The translations under genes were made by a program, and so were the position numbers. Shown here in pieces: positions 33,830 through 43,321 of a DNA stretch of 64,000 nucleotides. The notes beneath the pieces are model-generated. The model was not told the origin of the DNA, did no database searches, and was given only the letters and a program-made list of their open reading frames with translations. Origin of the DNA: Streptomyces sp. NBC_01237 (lineage in GTDB: Bacteria; Actinomycetota; Actinomycetes; Streptomycetales; Streptomycetaceae); NCBI RefSeq assembly GCF_035917275.1, contig NZ_CP108508.1, positions 7,750,001 through 7,814,000 of the forward strand, given 5' to 3'. The number at the start of each line of letters is the position of its first letter. Position 1 is the first letter of the stretch.

Positions 33830-35773
33830 TCAGCCCGCCACCTCGACCGTCGAGCCGTCCAGGAAGGTCAGCACCACCGACGCCCCACCGTCGGCCACCC
33901 GTACCGCGACCGAATCCCGCAGCGCCCGCGGATGCAACGTGTCGCGGGACAGCGCGACCAGGGACACCTGGACGCTCCGGCCGCCCGGATGGCTGTCCCG
34001 GCGCAGATACGGGATCGCGGAATGCGGCCCGAACGCGTTGGACTGCACGTCCCGGGCCACCTCCGCCGCGACCCCGCCCGCCCCGTCGGCGCCCGGCGCA
34101 TCCCCCCAGCCGTACAGCGCGACCACCGCGCTGCTCAGCCCGTCGGCCGTACGGGCCATGGCCCACCCGGGTCCGGACGTCGCGACCGGAGCCTGTGCGT
34201 GCGCCACCGCGTGACCGCCCTCCCGCACCGCCGCCCCCTCGGGCGCGTCGATCCGGTGCACGCGGATCTCCCACGGGCCGTGCAGCACGCTCGTCGTCCC
34301 GATCCGGTACGTCCGCTCGTCGCCCGGCAGCCGGGCCGCGTACCAGGAAGCCGCCGTGCGGCCCTCGCAGTGCAGCGGGTGGACACGGCCGCGGCGGCTG
34401 GGCGTGCCGTCAGGGGCGAGCAGCGCCAGGTGGTTGTCGATTCCCCGGGCCATCGCGTGCGGGGCCGACTCCGGCGCGGTCGCCGTGGAGTAGGCGAGCT
34501 TCGCGTAGTGCGGGTCCTCCTCGCCGTCGGCCGGATCATCGGCGGGGGAGTACGGCGGATTGTGGTCGCTGCCGTGGTTGATCAGCCGGACGATGCCGTC
34601 GTGCCGGGTGCCGTGCAGCAGCCAGCCGGGAGCGGGCAGCGCGGTGTACTGGTCGGACTCCTCGATCGGCAGCGGCAGCTCCCGCGCCGTCCACACCGCG
34701 TGGTCCGCCGGGAGCAGCAGGCCGAGGAAGCCCTTGCTCGCCCAGTACGGGGACGCGGGCCCCGAGTACGGCTGGGTGACCGGCAGGAACGTGTCGTACC
34801 AGCCCAGCGTCAGCAGCCCCCGCTCGTCCGGCACCCCGCGCTCGACGAAATGCCGCAGCGTGCCGGAGGCGAGCCGGCGCGTCAGACCCGGCGCCAGCGG
34901 AGTGCAGTCCGCCAGCGCACCCATCCACACCGGCGCGAGCGCGGCGAACCGGTACGTCAGTGAACGCCCCTGATGCACCGGTGCGCCGTCGGCACCGAAG
35001 AAGTGCGGATAGTCCTCCAGGAAGCGGCTGAGCCGCTCCCGGTGGACCGCGGTCCGGCCCCCGTCGTCCGGACCCGCGATCCGTGACCACAGCAGCGGGT
35101 ACAGATGCATCGCCCAGCCGATGTAGTAGTCGAAGTTCCGGCCGTCCCCATCGGTGTACCAGCCGTCGCCGACGTACCAGTCCTCGATCCTGTCGAGGTT
35201 GGACTCGATGTCGGAGCGGCTGTACGGCGCGCCCACCGAGGCGAGGAACTGCTCGGACACCACCTGGAACAGCCGCCAGTTGTTGTCCCAGGTGCGCCCG
35301 CCGACGAACCCGGAGAACCAGTCGACGACCCGCTCCTGTACCCGGGCGTCCAGCCGGTCCCAGATCCACGGCCGGGTCTCGTGCAGCGCGACCGCGATCG
35401 AGGCCGCCTCCACCATCTGCTGCGAGCAGTCCGTCAGTTCCGGCCAGGACTCGCCGCTCGCACGGTCGGTGCCCGCGGCGAGTCCCGCCGCGTACCGGTC
35501 GATCAGTGCCGGGTCGACCGCCCCGCCCGCACCCGCGATACGGCACGCGGCGAGCAGGAACGAGCGGGCGAACCCCTCCAGACCGTCCGACACGACACCC
35601 GACCAGCTGGACCGGCCGGGCAGCCGGTACTGGGCGAAGCCGGGTGTCGCGTACGGCACCAGCGCGTCCAGCATCCGGTCCGCCGTCACCTCCCAGTGGG
35701 CCCGCGTCCAGCCGGTGCGGGAGGACAGGAGCCGGTCGGGCGGCGGCAGACGCAGATGCGGGGCGACGGACAT
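33830..35773 (-). CDS. DUF2264 protein, alpha/alpha-barrel, sugar locus
   Basis: A 647-aa cytoplasmic protein recognised as DUF2264 by its start (TRAHWEVTADRMLDALVPYATPGFAQYRLPG), the GRTWDNNWRLFQVV and DGWYTDGDGRNFDYYIGWAMHLYPLLW segments, and the later GYYDTFLP-like GWYDTFLPVTQPYSGPASPYWASKGFLGLLLP. Aromatic residues and D/N pairs in these segments resemble the active groove of alpha/alpha-barrel sugar enzymes. DUF2264 proteins occur in polysaccharide-utilisation loci. ATG 35773 follows AGAGGAG and the gene is 25 bp from the PL8 gene. A glycosidase role is inferred from context. Confidence 0.85.
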   Translation of the reverse strand: MSVAPHLRLPPPDRLLSSRTGWTRAHWEVTADRMLDALVPYATPGFAQYRLPGRSSWSGVVSDGLEGFARSFLLAACRIAGAGGAVDPALIDRYAAGLAAGTDRASGESWPELTDCSQQMVEAASIAVALHETRPWIWDRLDARVQERVVDWFSGFVGGRTWDNNWRLFQVVSEQFLASVGAPYSRSDIESNLDRIEDWYVGDGWYTDGDGRNFDYYIGWAMHLYPLLWSRIAGPDDGGRTAVHRERLSRFLEDYPHFFGADGAPVHQGRSLTYRFAALAPVWMGALADCTPLAPGLTRRLASGTLRHFVERGVPDERGLLTLGWYDTFLPVTQPYSGPASPYWASKGFLGLLLPADHAVWTARELPLPIEESDQYTALPAPGWLLHGTRHDGIVRLINHGSDHNPPYSPADDPADGEEDPHYAKLAYSTATAPESAPHAMARGIDNHLALLAPDGTPSRRGRVHPLHCEGRTAASWYAARLPGDERTYRIGTTSVLHGPWEIRVHRIDAPEGAAVREGGHAVAHAQAPVATSGPGWAMARTADGLSSAVVALYGWGDAPGADGAGGVAAEVARDVQSNAFGPHSAIPYLRRDSHPGGRSVQVSLVALSRDTLHPRALRDSVAVRVADGGASVVLTFLDGSTVEVAG

Positions 35774-35798
35774 GGTGGTGCTGCTCCTCTGGTGTGGG

Positions 35799-38213
35799 TT
35801 ACTGGACGAGTTCGGCGCGGTGGGTATGGCCGCGGGAGCCACCGACCGCCACGGTCAGGACCGGACGGCGGCCCGGCACCACGCTCACGGTGTCATCGGC
35901 GCTCGCCACCGTACGCACATGGTGCGGCAGTTCGATGGTGAGACCGGTGAGGGTACGGCCCGGGTCCGCGACGGCGACCGAGACGCGGGAGCCGTGGCGC
36001 CGCACCAGGACCGACGCGGGACCGGACGAGGTGATGCCGCCCGCGGTGCCCGCGGCCCAGAAGTTCACCGCCGTCAGTCCGTGCCGGCGCACCTCCACCG
36101 CCTGCGCGGTGGCGTCGTTGGCGAGGACCCGCACCGGCCGGGAGTGCGACCAGACGGCCGTGGCGGCGGCCGATGCCCCGGGCAGCAGGACATGGGCGTA
36201 CCCCGCGTCGGTGGGGGAGGCCCCGTGATCGGCCCACAGCGTGAGATAGCGGCGGGTGACCGGTGTGGTCGAACCTCCGGTGTCCGCTCCGGTGTTGAGA
36301 GCGCGCCAGGTGCCGGTGCGTTCCTCGCGCAGGGCGTGCAGCGCGGCGCCGTCGGGCAGCACATAGCCGCCCACGCCCTCGATGTGCGCCCAGCGGGCCC
36401 GGCCGAACTCCTTGGACCAGCCCTGTGCGAGGGGTTGCCGGACGCCGTCCACGACCAGCCGATGACGGCCGTCCGTACCGAGGTTGCGGTTCTCGACGAC
36501 CGTCTCGACCGGCTGCCCGTCGCGCGAGGTGATGCCCGCGCCGAGCGCGATCACCGCGTTGTCGAGCAGGAACCACGACTTCTTCGCCCGCAGCGTCGTG
36601 CCCGGGGCGCCGACGAGCTCCATGGCCGCGGCGGCGTACCGGGCGTGGAGGACCGCGCCGCCCGCGACTGCGTTGGAGGGCCGGTAGGTGGACGTGCCCG
36701 CGCCGGTGCCGAGATCGGTGCGCCGCCGGGTGTCGACGGTCGTGCCGGGCAGCCGGTACGGGTCGACGGTGGGCCAGAAACCGTCGTTGAACTGCCCCAG
36801 GTCATCGGCGTCGTAGAGATAGGTCATGCCGTCGCCGGTGTACCAGCCGTGCAGGTTCTCGCCGTTGCCCGCCTCGTAGGCCGAGATCCGTTTCGAGGAC
36901 AGCGACAGGGTGTACGCCCAGCCCGGCCGCCGGTGGACCACCCGGTCCATGTCGGCGAAGACGTACGAGCCGGTGGTGCGGTGCCCGGTCGGTACAGCGC
37001 GGTCGCTCAGGACCGCTTTGGCCAGGGCGAGCTGGGGGAGCGAGGCGAACGAGGCGAAGGGTGCGGTGCGGTTGCGGGTCAGCCAGCCCTTGGCGACGGA
37101 GCGCCAGCGGTCGGCGTACGCCTCGGGCGCACCCGAGGCCAGCAGCAGGATCGCCGCCACGGCCGAGGCACCGTCCCGGTGGTCACCGGCCCGCTCCCGG
37201 GACACCGCCCGGCCGCGCACCGCGTCCATCATCAGCCCGTCGAAGATCACCGGAGTGAAGGACCGCTCGACCGCCTCGTACATCACCGAGACCGCCGGAT
37301 CGGCGACGGCCCACGGCGAACCGGCCAGCAGCGCGAGCAGACAGGCCGAGCCGCTCAGCAGCACCGTGCCGTACGAACCGGTGTACGCGACCACATCGTG
37401 CTGGACGAACGAACCGTCCTCGTAGAACCCGTCACCCGAAGCGGCGTACCGGAAGAGGCTGTTGCGGCCTCCGTCGCGTACGTCGGACAGGGCGTCCCGG
37501 GCCGAGACCAGCTTGTCCGCGTTCCCCCCCAGCAGTCCCCGCAGGGCGACGATCACGGCCTTGTCGGTGCGGTTGGCGCCGGTCTCGGCGAGCGTGGGGG
37601 AGTTGGTACGCCGGTCCGCGTCCGGGCAGAACCGGTCGACGACCGCGAGATGGGCCGCCAGATCGGCGGCGGGCAGCCTCTCGCGCAGCAGCACGCAGCA
37701 GTCCATCAGGGCGCGCGGCGCACCGATCTCCCAGAACCACCAGTTGCCCTTCTCCGGCTTGGCGGGGTTGTAGGCGGTGTCGTGGACGAAGCGCAGTGCG
37801 GCGACGAGGGCGTCGGCCACCTCCGCGTCGGCGGCGAGCGAGGTGCCGGGGGTGGCCCAGGCGGTGGCGAGGGTGCGCAGCCGGGTGTAGCTCTGGCCGA
37901 AGTTGCCGGCGTCGGTGACCGGGGCGAGGTCCGGCCACAGCGCGGTACGGACAGGGGCGCGGTCGAGGGTGTCCCAGAGGCCGCGCGCCGTGGTGTCGAG
38001 CGCGGCGACCGCGGCGGCGAAATCGCTGTCGGACGGGTCGAACGCGCCGCCGGTGAGGAGGGTTTCGGCCCGTTGGAGGAGGGTGCCGAAGCCGGGTTCG
38101 GCCGCCGCGCCGCCGGAGCGCCCGGTGGCGGCGGCGGGTCCCGCCGCCGTGACGAGCGCGGTGGCGGCCGTGGCACCGGTGACGGCGAGAAGAGTTCTTC
38201 TGCTCAGATCCAT
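35799..38213 (-). CDS. Tat-secreted polysaccharide lyase family 8
   Basis: An 804-aa exported lyase. The N-terminus MDLSRRTLLAVTGATAAT is a twin-arginine signal, with cleavage near residue 31. The catalytic residues of PL8 are present: N214 in TGANRTDKAV, H272 in QHDVVAYTGSYG and Y281 nine residues later, the spacing known from xanthan lyase. The C-terminal half is the beta-sandwich. The family cleaves hyaluronan, chondroitin or xanthan by elimination. ATG 38213 follows AAGGAA. It is the middle gene of M60-PL8-DUF2264. The exact substrate cannot be told from sequence. Confidence 0.92.
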   Translation of the reverse strand: MDLSRRTLLAVTGATAATALVTAAGPAAATGRSGGAAAEPGFGTLLQRAETLLTGGAFDPSDSDFAAAVAALDTTARGLWDTLDRAPVRTALWPDLAPVTDAGNFGQSYTRLRTLATAWATPGTSLAADAEVADALVAALRFVHDTAYNPAKPEKGNWWFWEIGAPRALMDCCVLLRERLPAADLAAHLAVVDRFCPDADRRTNSPTLAETGANRTDKAVIVALRGLLGGNADKLVSARDALSDVRDGGRNSLFRYAASGDGFYEDGSFVQHDVVAYTGSYGTVLLSGSACLLALLAGSPWAVADPAVSVMYEAVERSFTPVIFDGLMMDAVRGRAVSRERAGDHRDGASAVAAILLLASGAPEAYADRWRSVAKGWLTRNRTAPFASFASLPQLALAKAVLSDRAVPTGHRTTGSYVFADMDRVVHRRPGWAYTLSLSSKRISAYEAGNGENLHGWYTGDGMTYLYDADDLGQFNDGFWPTVDPYRLPGTTVDTRRRTDLGTGAGTSTYRPSNAVAGGAVLHARYAAAAMELVGAPGTTLRAKKSWFLLDNAVIALGAGITSRDGQPVETVVENRNLGTDGRHRLVVDGVRQPLAQGWSKEFGRARWAHIEGVGGYVLPDGAALHALREERTGTWRALNTGADTGGSTTPVTRRYLTLWADHGASPTDAGYAHVLLPGASAAATAVWSHSRPVRVLANDATAQAVEVRRHGLTAVNFWAAGTAGGITSSGPASVLVRRHGSRVSVAVADPGRTLTGLTIELPHHVRTVASADDTVSVVPGRRPVLTVAVGGSRGHTHRAELVQ

Positions 38214-38245
38214 GCTGGTTCCTTGTCTGCTTCTCTTCCGCGCGG

Positions 38246-39646
38246 TCAGTCGCTGAGGGTGCTCGGGTCGACGGGCGGCTTCGGCAGGTTCAGCGCGGCC
38301 AGCTCGGCCTTCCCGGTGGCGTCGATCGGGAACGCCCAGGTGCCGATGAAGAAGTCGGTGAGGTCGTGGCCCGCGACGCGGCTGGAGTAGGTGGCCAGTG
38401 CCCGGTAGCGCTTGGCGTTCTCCGTGTAGTCGGACTGCGGGTTCTCCTCGCGCACGAGTCGGTGCAGCCGGGGCCAGAAGTCGTCGCCGAAGGCCAGTTC
38501 GAGCTGTCGGAGCGGGACGAGCTTCTCGTAGGCGCCGAAGGACTTCTCGTAGGTCAGCCCGGCCGTGCCGAACTTGGCCCGCGACGTCTGGAAGGCGGTG
38601 AGGCCGGTCACCGGGTCGACGGTGAGGAGGTTGGAGGGCTGCCGCAGGGCCCGCTGGGCGGCCAGCGAGTAGATGTTCACCGTGACCTCGGTGAGGCCGC
38701 CCGGCTTGTACGCCATCTGCTGGTGGAGGTGGCCGAGCTCGTGGTAGAGCCCCCAGCCGCGGGTGCGCAGCCCCTCCACGGTGGTCGCCCGGTCGAGGTA
38801 GGCGCGCGGGAAGCCGTTGTACCCGTGCGTCGCGTAGGCGCCGACGCCGGTGGGGACCTTGCTGACCTCGGTGAAGTGGTACGGCCCCGACTTGCGCCGG
38901 TGGACCGGCTTCGAACCGTCGAGACCGCTGATCCGGGCGGCCGAGTCGATGATCTGCTCGACCAGCCGCAGCAGGGCGGCGTGGTCCTCGCCGCGGTACA
39001 GCAGCGCGCCCTCGCGGGTGAGCGTCATGATCGTGTGCGGTGCGTGGAGCTCGACGTACGGAGAGGCCGTCAGGGTGTCCAACTGCCGCTGGTACTCGGC
39101 CTCCCGGGTGCTTCCCAGGGTGAAGACGGGCATGGCGGACGAGCCGGACCGGAACACCACGCCCGCCCGTTCGCCGTCCCCGGCGAGGGTGAGGTAGACC
39201 GGGCCGCCGTGCGGGTCGGTGACGGTGTTCGCGCCCGCCGTGAGCGGGTAGCTGCGGGGTTCCTTGATCTCGCCGTAGTAGTCCCAGGCGCCGATCCAGA
39301 GCGTGGGCACGGCACCGTCGTGCGGCTGGACGGTGAGGCTCAGCGGGGCGCCGGGCGGCACATAGCGGCCGGTGGGCGTGAACTCGCTGCCGCGCAGGGC
39401 CTGTGCGAGACGCAGCCGCTCGGTCTCGGCGGCGGGGCGGGCGGTCACGGTCACCCCGACCGGCCGGTGGGCGGACGCGGAGCCGTGGGCGTGCGCGGAA
39501 CCCTGGGCGGACGCCGGGGCTGCCGCGGCGCCGAGCGCGGCCAGGGCCCCGGCGCCGGCCGCCGCGGCGAGGACGGAACGACGGCCGACGGGGGTGGCTG
39601 CGGCGGCAGCGGTGGCATCCGTGGCGGCTGAAGCGGAGAAGCGCAT
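38246..39646 (-). CDS. Secreted M60-family (enhancin-like) metallopeptidase
   Basis: A 466-aa exported zinc peptidase. The leader has GRRSVLAAAAGAGALAALG, a probable Tat signal, with cleavage after APASA near residue 48. The catalytic HExxH is H302-ELG-H306 in YHELGHLHQQ. The domain YVPPGAPLSLTV, then WIGAWDYYGEIKEPRSYPL, is typical of peptidase M60, which in gut bacteria and pathogens cuts mucin-type glycoproteins. ATG 39646 follows GGGAGA. It is the first gene of the operon; the LacI-type operator lies 70 bp upstream. Confidence 0.9.
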   Translation of the reverse strand: MRFSASAATDATAAAAATPVGRRSVLAAAAGAGALAALGAAAAPASAQGSAHAHGSASAHRPVGVTVTARPAAETERLRLAQALRGSEFTPTGRYVPPGAPLSLTVQPHDGAVPTLWIGAWDYYGEIKEPRSYPLTAGANTVTDPHGGPVYLTLAGDGERAGVVFRSGSSAMPVFTLGSTREAEYQRQLDTLTASPYVELHAPHTIMTLTREGALLYRGEDHAALLRLVEQIIDSAARISGLDGSKPVHRRKSGPYHFTEVSKVPTGVGAYATHGYNGFPRAYLDRATTVEGLRTRGWGLYHELGHLHQQMAYKPGGLTEVTVNIYSLAAQRALRQPSNLLTVDPVTGLTAFQTSRAKFGTAGLTYEKSFGAYEKLVPLRQLELAFGDDFWPRLHRLVREENPQSDYTENAKRYRALATYSSRVAGHDLTDFFIGTWAFPIDATGKAELAALNLPKPPVDPSTLSD

Positions 39647-39715
39647 GCGGAACTCTCCCTGCAGAAATGAGTGAGGGGCCAAAGCGTGCGGGGGTGGTGA
39701 ACCCGCCGTCAGCAT

Positions 39716-39728
39716 GTAAGCGGTTGCT
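39716..39728. promoter_or_regulatory. LacI-type operator upstream of the M60-PL8-DUF2264 operon
   Basis: GTAAGCGGTTGCT contains TAA-x-CG-x-TT around a central CG. The first ten bases are identical to the operator in the importer promoter (reverse complement of 42222-42231). Confidence 0.7.
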
Positions 39729-39802
39729 ATGAAGCCGCAAGGGGAGTCGGGAAGTTACTACGATTTACTATGGCCGAGCGCCGTCCGGCGTTCGGTAACC
39801 GG

Positions 39803-40963
39803 TCACGCCCGACCGCTTCGCCCCGGCCTCGGTGCCACGGAATCGCGTACCACGATGTGGGTGCCGAGCCGCAGCGCACCCGTCGTCGGCTCGCGCCAGT
39901 CGTCGTCGTCCCCGCCGGAGACCGCGAGGCGCACCGCCTGCCGGCCCATCTCCTCCAGCGGTACGTGGACCGTGGTCAGCCGGGGCCGTAGCTCCTGGGC
40001 TACCGGGATGTCGTCGTACCCCACCAGGGAGACGTCCTTGGGCACCCGCAGCCCGGCCTCCTCCAGGGCCTGCGCGGCTCCCGCCGCCACCATGTCGTTG
40101 GCGGCGAAGACGGCCGTGAAGTCCAGTCCCTCCCGCAGGAGTTCGCTCATCCTGCGGAAGCCGAAGTTGCGGCTGAACGCGCCGGGCTGCACCAGGTCCG
40201 GGTCCCGCGTCACGCCGCGCAGCTCCAGGGCCCGCAGATGCCCGGCCAGCCGGTCACGGGTGGTGGAGAGCTTGGGCGGGCCGCCCAGGTAGAGGATCCG
40301 CTCATGGCCCTGCGTCAGGAGGTGGTCGGTGATGGCGAAGGCGCCGCCCTCGTTGTCGTACTCGACCGCCACGGTCGGCGCCGGCTCGTCCAGCGGCGGT
40401 CTTCCGCACAGCACCAGCTTGGAGCCGCCCGCGTCCAGCTCCCGTGCCCGGCGGGCCAGTTCGGAGGTGTAGCCGCGGTCGGCGATGCTGCCGCCGACCA
40501 CCACCACCGCGTCCGCGCGGCGCTCGTGCATCAGGTCGATGAAGGCCAGCTCGCGCTGAGGGTCGCCCTGGGTGCAGCAGACCAGGCAGAGCCGGCCGCC
40601 GAGCGCCGCCTCGCGCTCCACGCCCCGGGCGATGTAGGCGTAGAACGGGTCGATGACCTCGTTGACGATGATGCCGACGGTGCGGTTGGAGACCCCGGCC
40701 AGCGCGCGGGCGTGGGCGTTGACCACATAGCCGAGGTCGCGCATGGCGGCCTCGACCCGCACCCGAGTGGCCTCGGCCACCGGGTAGTTGCGGTTCAGGA
40801 CCCGGGAGACGGTTGCCGTGGAGACTCCCGCGCGCCGTGCCACATCGGTGACCGTCGCCCGCCGCTGTCCGTCCGCGGCCGTGCTCTGCCGGCGCATCCG
40901 GCTCACCCCCTGCTGGCTGTTGTGTGACGCCGAGCCTAGAGCCTGTGCGGGGGTGGGGTTCAT
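39803..40963 (-). CDS. LacI-family regulator of the M60/PL8 locus
   Basis: A 386-aa regulator. The helix-turn-helix is TVTDVARRAGVSTATVSRVLN at about residues 36-56, and a periplasmic-binding-like effector domain follows from TVGIIVNEVIDPFYAYIARG. The effector is probably a sugar. ATG 40963 overlaps the hydroxyacid dehydrogenase stop (ATGA) with GGGAGG 5 bp upstream. ATG 40894 would give a more usual length before the HTH. It sits between the two operons that carry GTAAGCGGTT boxes and is their likely repressor. Confidence 0.93.
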   Translation of the reverse strand: MNPTPAQALGSASHNSQQGVSRMRRQSTAADGQRRATVTDVARRAGVSTATVSRVLNRNYPVAEATRVRVEAAMRDLGYVVNAHARALAGVSNRTVGIIVNEVIDPFYAYIARGVEREAALGGRLCLVCCTQGDPQRELAFIDLMHERRADAVVVVGGSIADRGYTSELARRARELDAGGSKLVLCGRPPLDEPAPTVAVEYDNEGGAFAITDHLLTQGHERILYLGGPPKLSTTRDRLAGHLRALELRGVTRDPDLVQPGAFSRNFGFRRMSELLREGLDFTAVFAANDMVAAGAAQALEEAGLRVPKDVSLVGYDDIPVAQELRPRLTTVHVPLEEMGRQAVRLAVSGGDDDDWREPTTGALRLGTHIVVRDSVAPRPGRSGRA

Positions 40964-42030
40964 GCGATCCTCCCCAGGTCGGCCCGGTGCACCGGGTGGG
41001 CGAAGGGTGATCCGGCCGCGTACCGCGCCAGTTCGTCGACGGCGAGTGCGCCCAGGCGCCCGACCTCGTTGCCCTGGGCGCCCGCCAGGTGCGGGGTGAT
41101 GAAGACGTTCGGCAGGTCCCACAGCGGGTGGCCGGGCGGCAGCGGTTCGGGGAAGGTGACGTCCAGGACCGCGTCGAGCCGTCCGCTGACCAGGTGTCCG
41201 GTCAGCGCCTCGGTGTCCACCAGCGGGCCGCGCGCGGTGTTGACCAGCAGGGTGCCGGGGCGCATCAGGCCGATCCGGCGTGCGTCGATCAGCCCACGGG
41301 TCTCCGGGGTGTCCGGGGCGTGCACGGTGACCACGTCGCTCGTCGCCACCAGGGTGTCCAGGTCGGCCGGGGTGACGCCGAGCAGTTCCGCCTCGGCCGG
41401 GCCGACGTAGGGGTCGTACAGGAGCACGTCGGCGTCCAGGACCCGGAGCAGTTCGATGACGCGGCGGCCGATCCTGGAGGCGCCGACGACGCCGATGGTC
41501 AGCCCGTGCGTGCCGAGCCAGTGCTGCCGGTCGAGGTCGGCGCCGGTGCGGTGGGTGCGCCGGGTGCGGAACAGCTCGGCCAGCGGGAAGACCCGCTTGG
41601 CGCCCATGATGATCGCGGCGAGCGTGTACTCCGCGACCGGTACGGCGTTGGCCGCCGCGGCCGAGGAGACGGCGATGCCGCGGTCGAACGCGTCGGGCGA
41701 CAGAAACGTCTTCACCGTGCCCGCCGCGTGGATCACGGCCCGCAGCCGGGGCGCCCGGTCCAGCAGGGCGGCGTCCACCGGCGGGCAGCCCCAGCCGGTC
41801 AGCAGCACCTCCGCGCCGGCCAGCGCCTCCGCGGCCTGCGCGGAGTCGAACTCACTGATCACCGCGGGGTTGTGCAGGTCGGCGGTCTCCTCCAGCCGGG
41901 CCCGTACGGGTGGTGGGAAGACGTCGTCCAGCAGTCCGGGGCTCATGACCAGGACCGTGCGCGGCCGCTCGGGGGGCGGTGTCGCGGCATCGGCATCGGA
42001 CCGAGCCGGTGCCTCTTCGGTGGTTCGCAC
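40960..42030 (-). CDS. D-isomer 2-hydroxyacid dehydrogenase
   Basis: A 356-aa NAD-dependent dehydrogenase. The Rossmann segment is IGVVGASRIGRRVIELL near residue 175. The catalytic R and E are expected in TARGPLVDTEAL and FPEPLPPGHPLW, and the catalytic H is in FITPHLAGAQGNE. It lies upstream of and is coupled to the LacI gene, so it is part of the sugar locus; it may act on a uronate-derived or hydroxyacid intermediate. GTG 42030 has GGAGG 4 bp upstream. The exact substrate is unknown. Confidence 0.9.
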   Translation of the reverse strand: MRTTEEAPARSDADAATPPPERPRTVLVMSPGLLDDVFPPPVRARLEETADLHNPAVISEFDSAQAAEALAGAEVLLTGWGCPPVDAALLDRAPRLRAVIHAAGTVKTFLSPDAFDRGIAVSSAAAANAVPVAEYTLAAIIMGAKRVFPLAELFRTRRTHRTGADLDRQHWLGTHGLTIGVVGASRIGRRVIELLRVLDADVLLYDPYVGPAEAELLGVTPADLDTLVATSDVVTVHAPDTPETRGLIDARRIGLMRPGTLLVNTARGPLVDTEALTGHLVSGRLDAVLDVTFPEPLPPGHPLWDLPNVFITPHLAGAQGNEVGRLGALAVDELARYAAGSPFAHPVHRADLGRIA

Positions 42031-42121
42031 CCTGCCTCCGGACAGTAATCGCGTTCTATGGAATGACCGGCACGCTAAGGACCCGGATGGTCGAGCGTCA
42101 AGCGGCGGTCCCTGTTGATTG

Positions 42122-42136
42122 CCCTATTTGATAGGG
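42122..42136. promoter_or_regulatory. Palindrome in the divergent intergenic region
   Basis: CCCTAT-TTG-ATAGGG forms a 6-bp inverted repeat in the gap between the dehydrogenase and importer operons. It is separate from the LacI operator and may bind a second regulator. Confidence 0.4.
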
Positions 42137-42207
42137 GATTTAGGGGTTCTGTGCCCCCGGAATTGATCTCGTGATGATCCCGTATCGCGGGCTTTCTCTC
42201 AGATCTC

Positions 42208-42237
42208 TTGACCTATGGGTTAACCGCTTACTAACTT
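42208..42237 (+). promoter_or_regulatory. Importer-operon promoter with overlapping LacI operator
   Basis: -35 TTGACC (42208-42213) and -10 TAACTT (42232-42237) are 18 bp apart. GTTAACCGCTTAC (42219-42231) fills the spacer and is a LacI/GalR-type site with a central CG. A repressor bound there would block RNA polymerase. Confidence 0.75.
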
Positions 42238-42286
42238 GCGGCGGCAGAAGGCTCACCACGCGCCACCCAGCCGAACAGGACGCACC

Positions 42287-43321
42287 ATGGCTGAAACAGC
42301 ACCCCCGCTGCCGCGGCAGAAGCGGTCAAAACGGCGGAAGGGGGCCGAAGAACCCGCACCGTCGAACGCCTCGCCCGCCGGGCGGCCGGCCCCCGTACCG
42401 CACCGCCTGACGCTCCGGCAGCGCCTCAAGCGGGACCGGGTGATGCTTCTGCTGACGCTGCCCGGTCTGCTGTACTTCATCGTCTTCCACTACATCCCGC
42501 TGCTCGGGTACGTGGTGGCGTTCCAGGACTACCAGCCCTACCTCGGCTACATGCACAGCGTCTGGGTCGGCTTCGCCAACTTCACGGCGGCGTTCGGTGA
42601 CGCGGCCTTCTGGTCCGCGACCTTCAACACCCTGGAGATCGCCCTCGTCCAGCTGGTGTTCTTCTTCCCCATCCCGATCGCCCTGGCGCTGCTGCTCAAC
42701 AGCATCGTCAGCGAGCGGCTGCGGCGCTTCGTGCAGAGCGTCGTCTATCTGCCGCACTTCATCGGCTGGGTCATCATCGTCTCGATCTTCCAGCAGATCC
42801 TGGGCGGCGCCGGGCTCCTGCCCGACGTCCTGGGACAACTGGGTCTCCCGCGCTACGACATGATGAGCGACCCCGACGTCTTCCCCTGGCTGCTCACCCT
42901 CCAGGTGGCCTGGAAGGACGCAGGCTGGGGCACGATCATCATCCTGGCCGCCCTGCTGAACATCGACAAGCAGCAGTACGAGGCCGCCGCCATCGACGGC
43001 GCGGGACCCCGGCGACGGCTCTGGCACGTCACCCTGCCCGGTATCGCCCCGGTCCTGATCCTGCTGCTCATCCTCAACCTCGGGCAGATCCTCTCCGTCG
43101 GCTTCGAGCAGATCCTGCTCCAGCGCGACGCGGTCGGCCCGGACGCCGGTGAAGTCCTGGACACCTACGTCTACTACCACGGCATCAAGGACAACGACTG
43201 GGGCGTCGCCGCCGCCGTCGGACTCGTCAAGGCGGTCATCGGTACCGCACTCGTCCTGGGCGCCAACAAGTTCGCCCACCGCCTCGGCCACGAAGGGGTG
43301 TACCGCGGTGCTGACCGCTGA
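42287..43321 (+). CDS. Carbohydrate ABC permease, LplB type
   Basis: A 344-aa membrane permease with about six transmembrane helices after a basic, disordered 60-residue N-terminus. LLLTLPGLLYFIVFHYIPLLGYVVAFQDY is the first helix and its extension, typical of LplB. The EAA loop is EAAAIDGAGPRRRLWHVTLPGI, which contacts the ATPase. ATG 42287 follows AGGA. It pairs with the next gene; no ATPase is encoded nearby, so a shared MsmK-type ATPase elsewhere is expected. Confidence 0.93.
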   Translation: MAETAPPLPRQKRSKRRKGAEEPAPSNASPAGRPAPVPHRLTLRQRLKRDRVMLLLTLPGLLYFIVFHYIPLLGYVVAFQDYQPYLGYMHSVWVGFANFTAAFGDAAFWSATFNTLEIALVQLVFFFPIPIALALLLNSIVSERLRRFVQSVVYLPHFIGWVIIVSIFQQILGGAGLLPDVLGQLGLPRYDMMSDPDVFPWLLTLQVAWKDAGWGTIIILAALLNIDKQQYEAAAIDGAGPRRRLWHVTLPGIAPVLILLLILNLGQILSVGFEQILLQRDAVGPDAGEVLDTYVYYHGIKDNDWGVAAAVGLVKAVIGTALVLGANKFAHRLGHEGVYRGADR

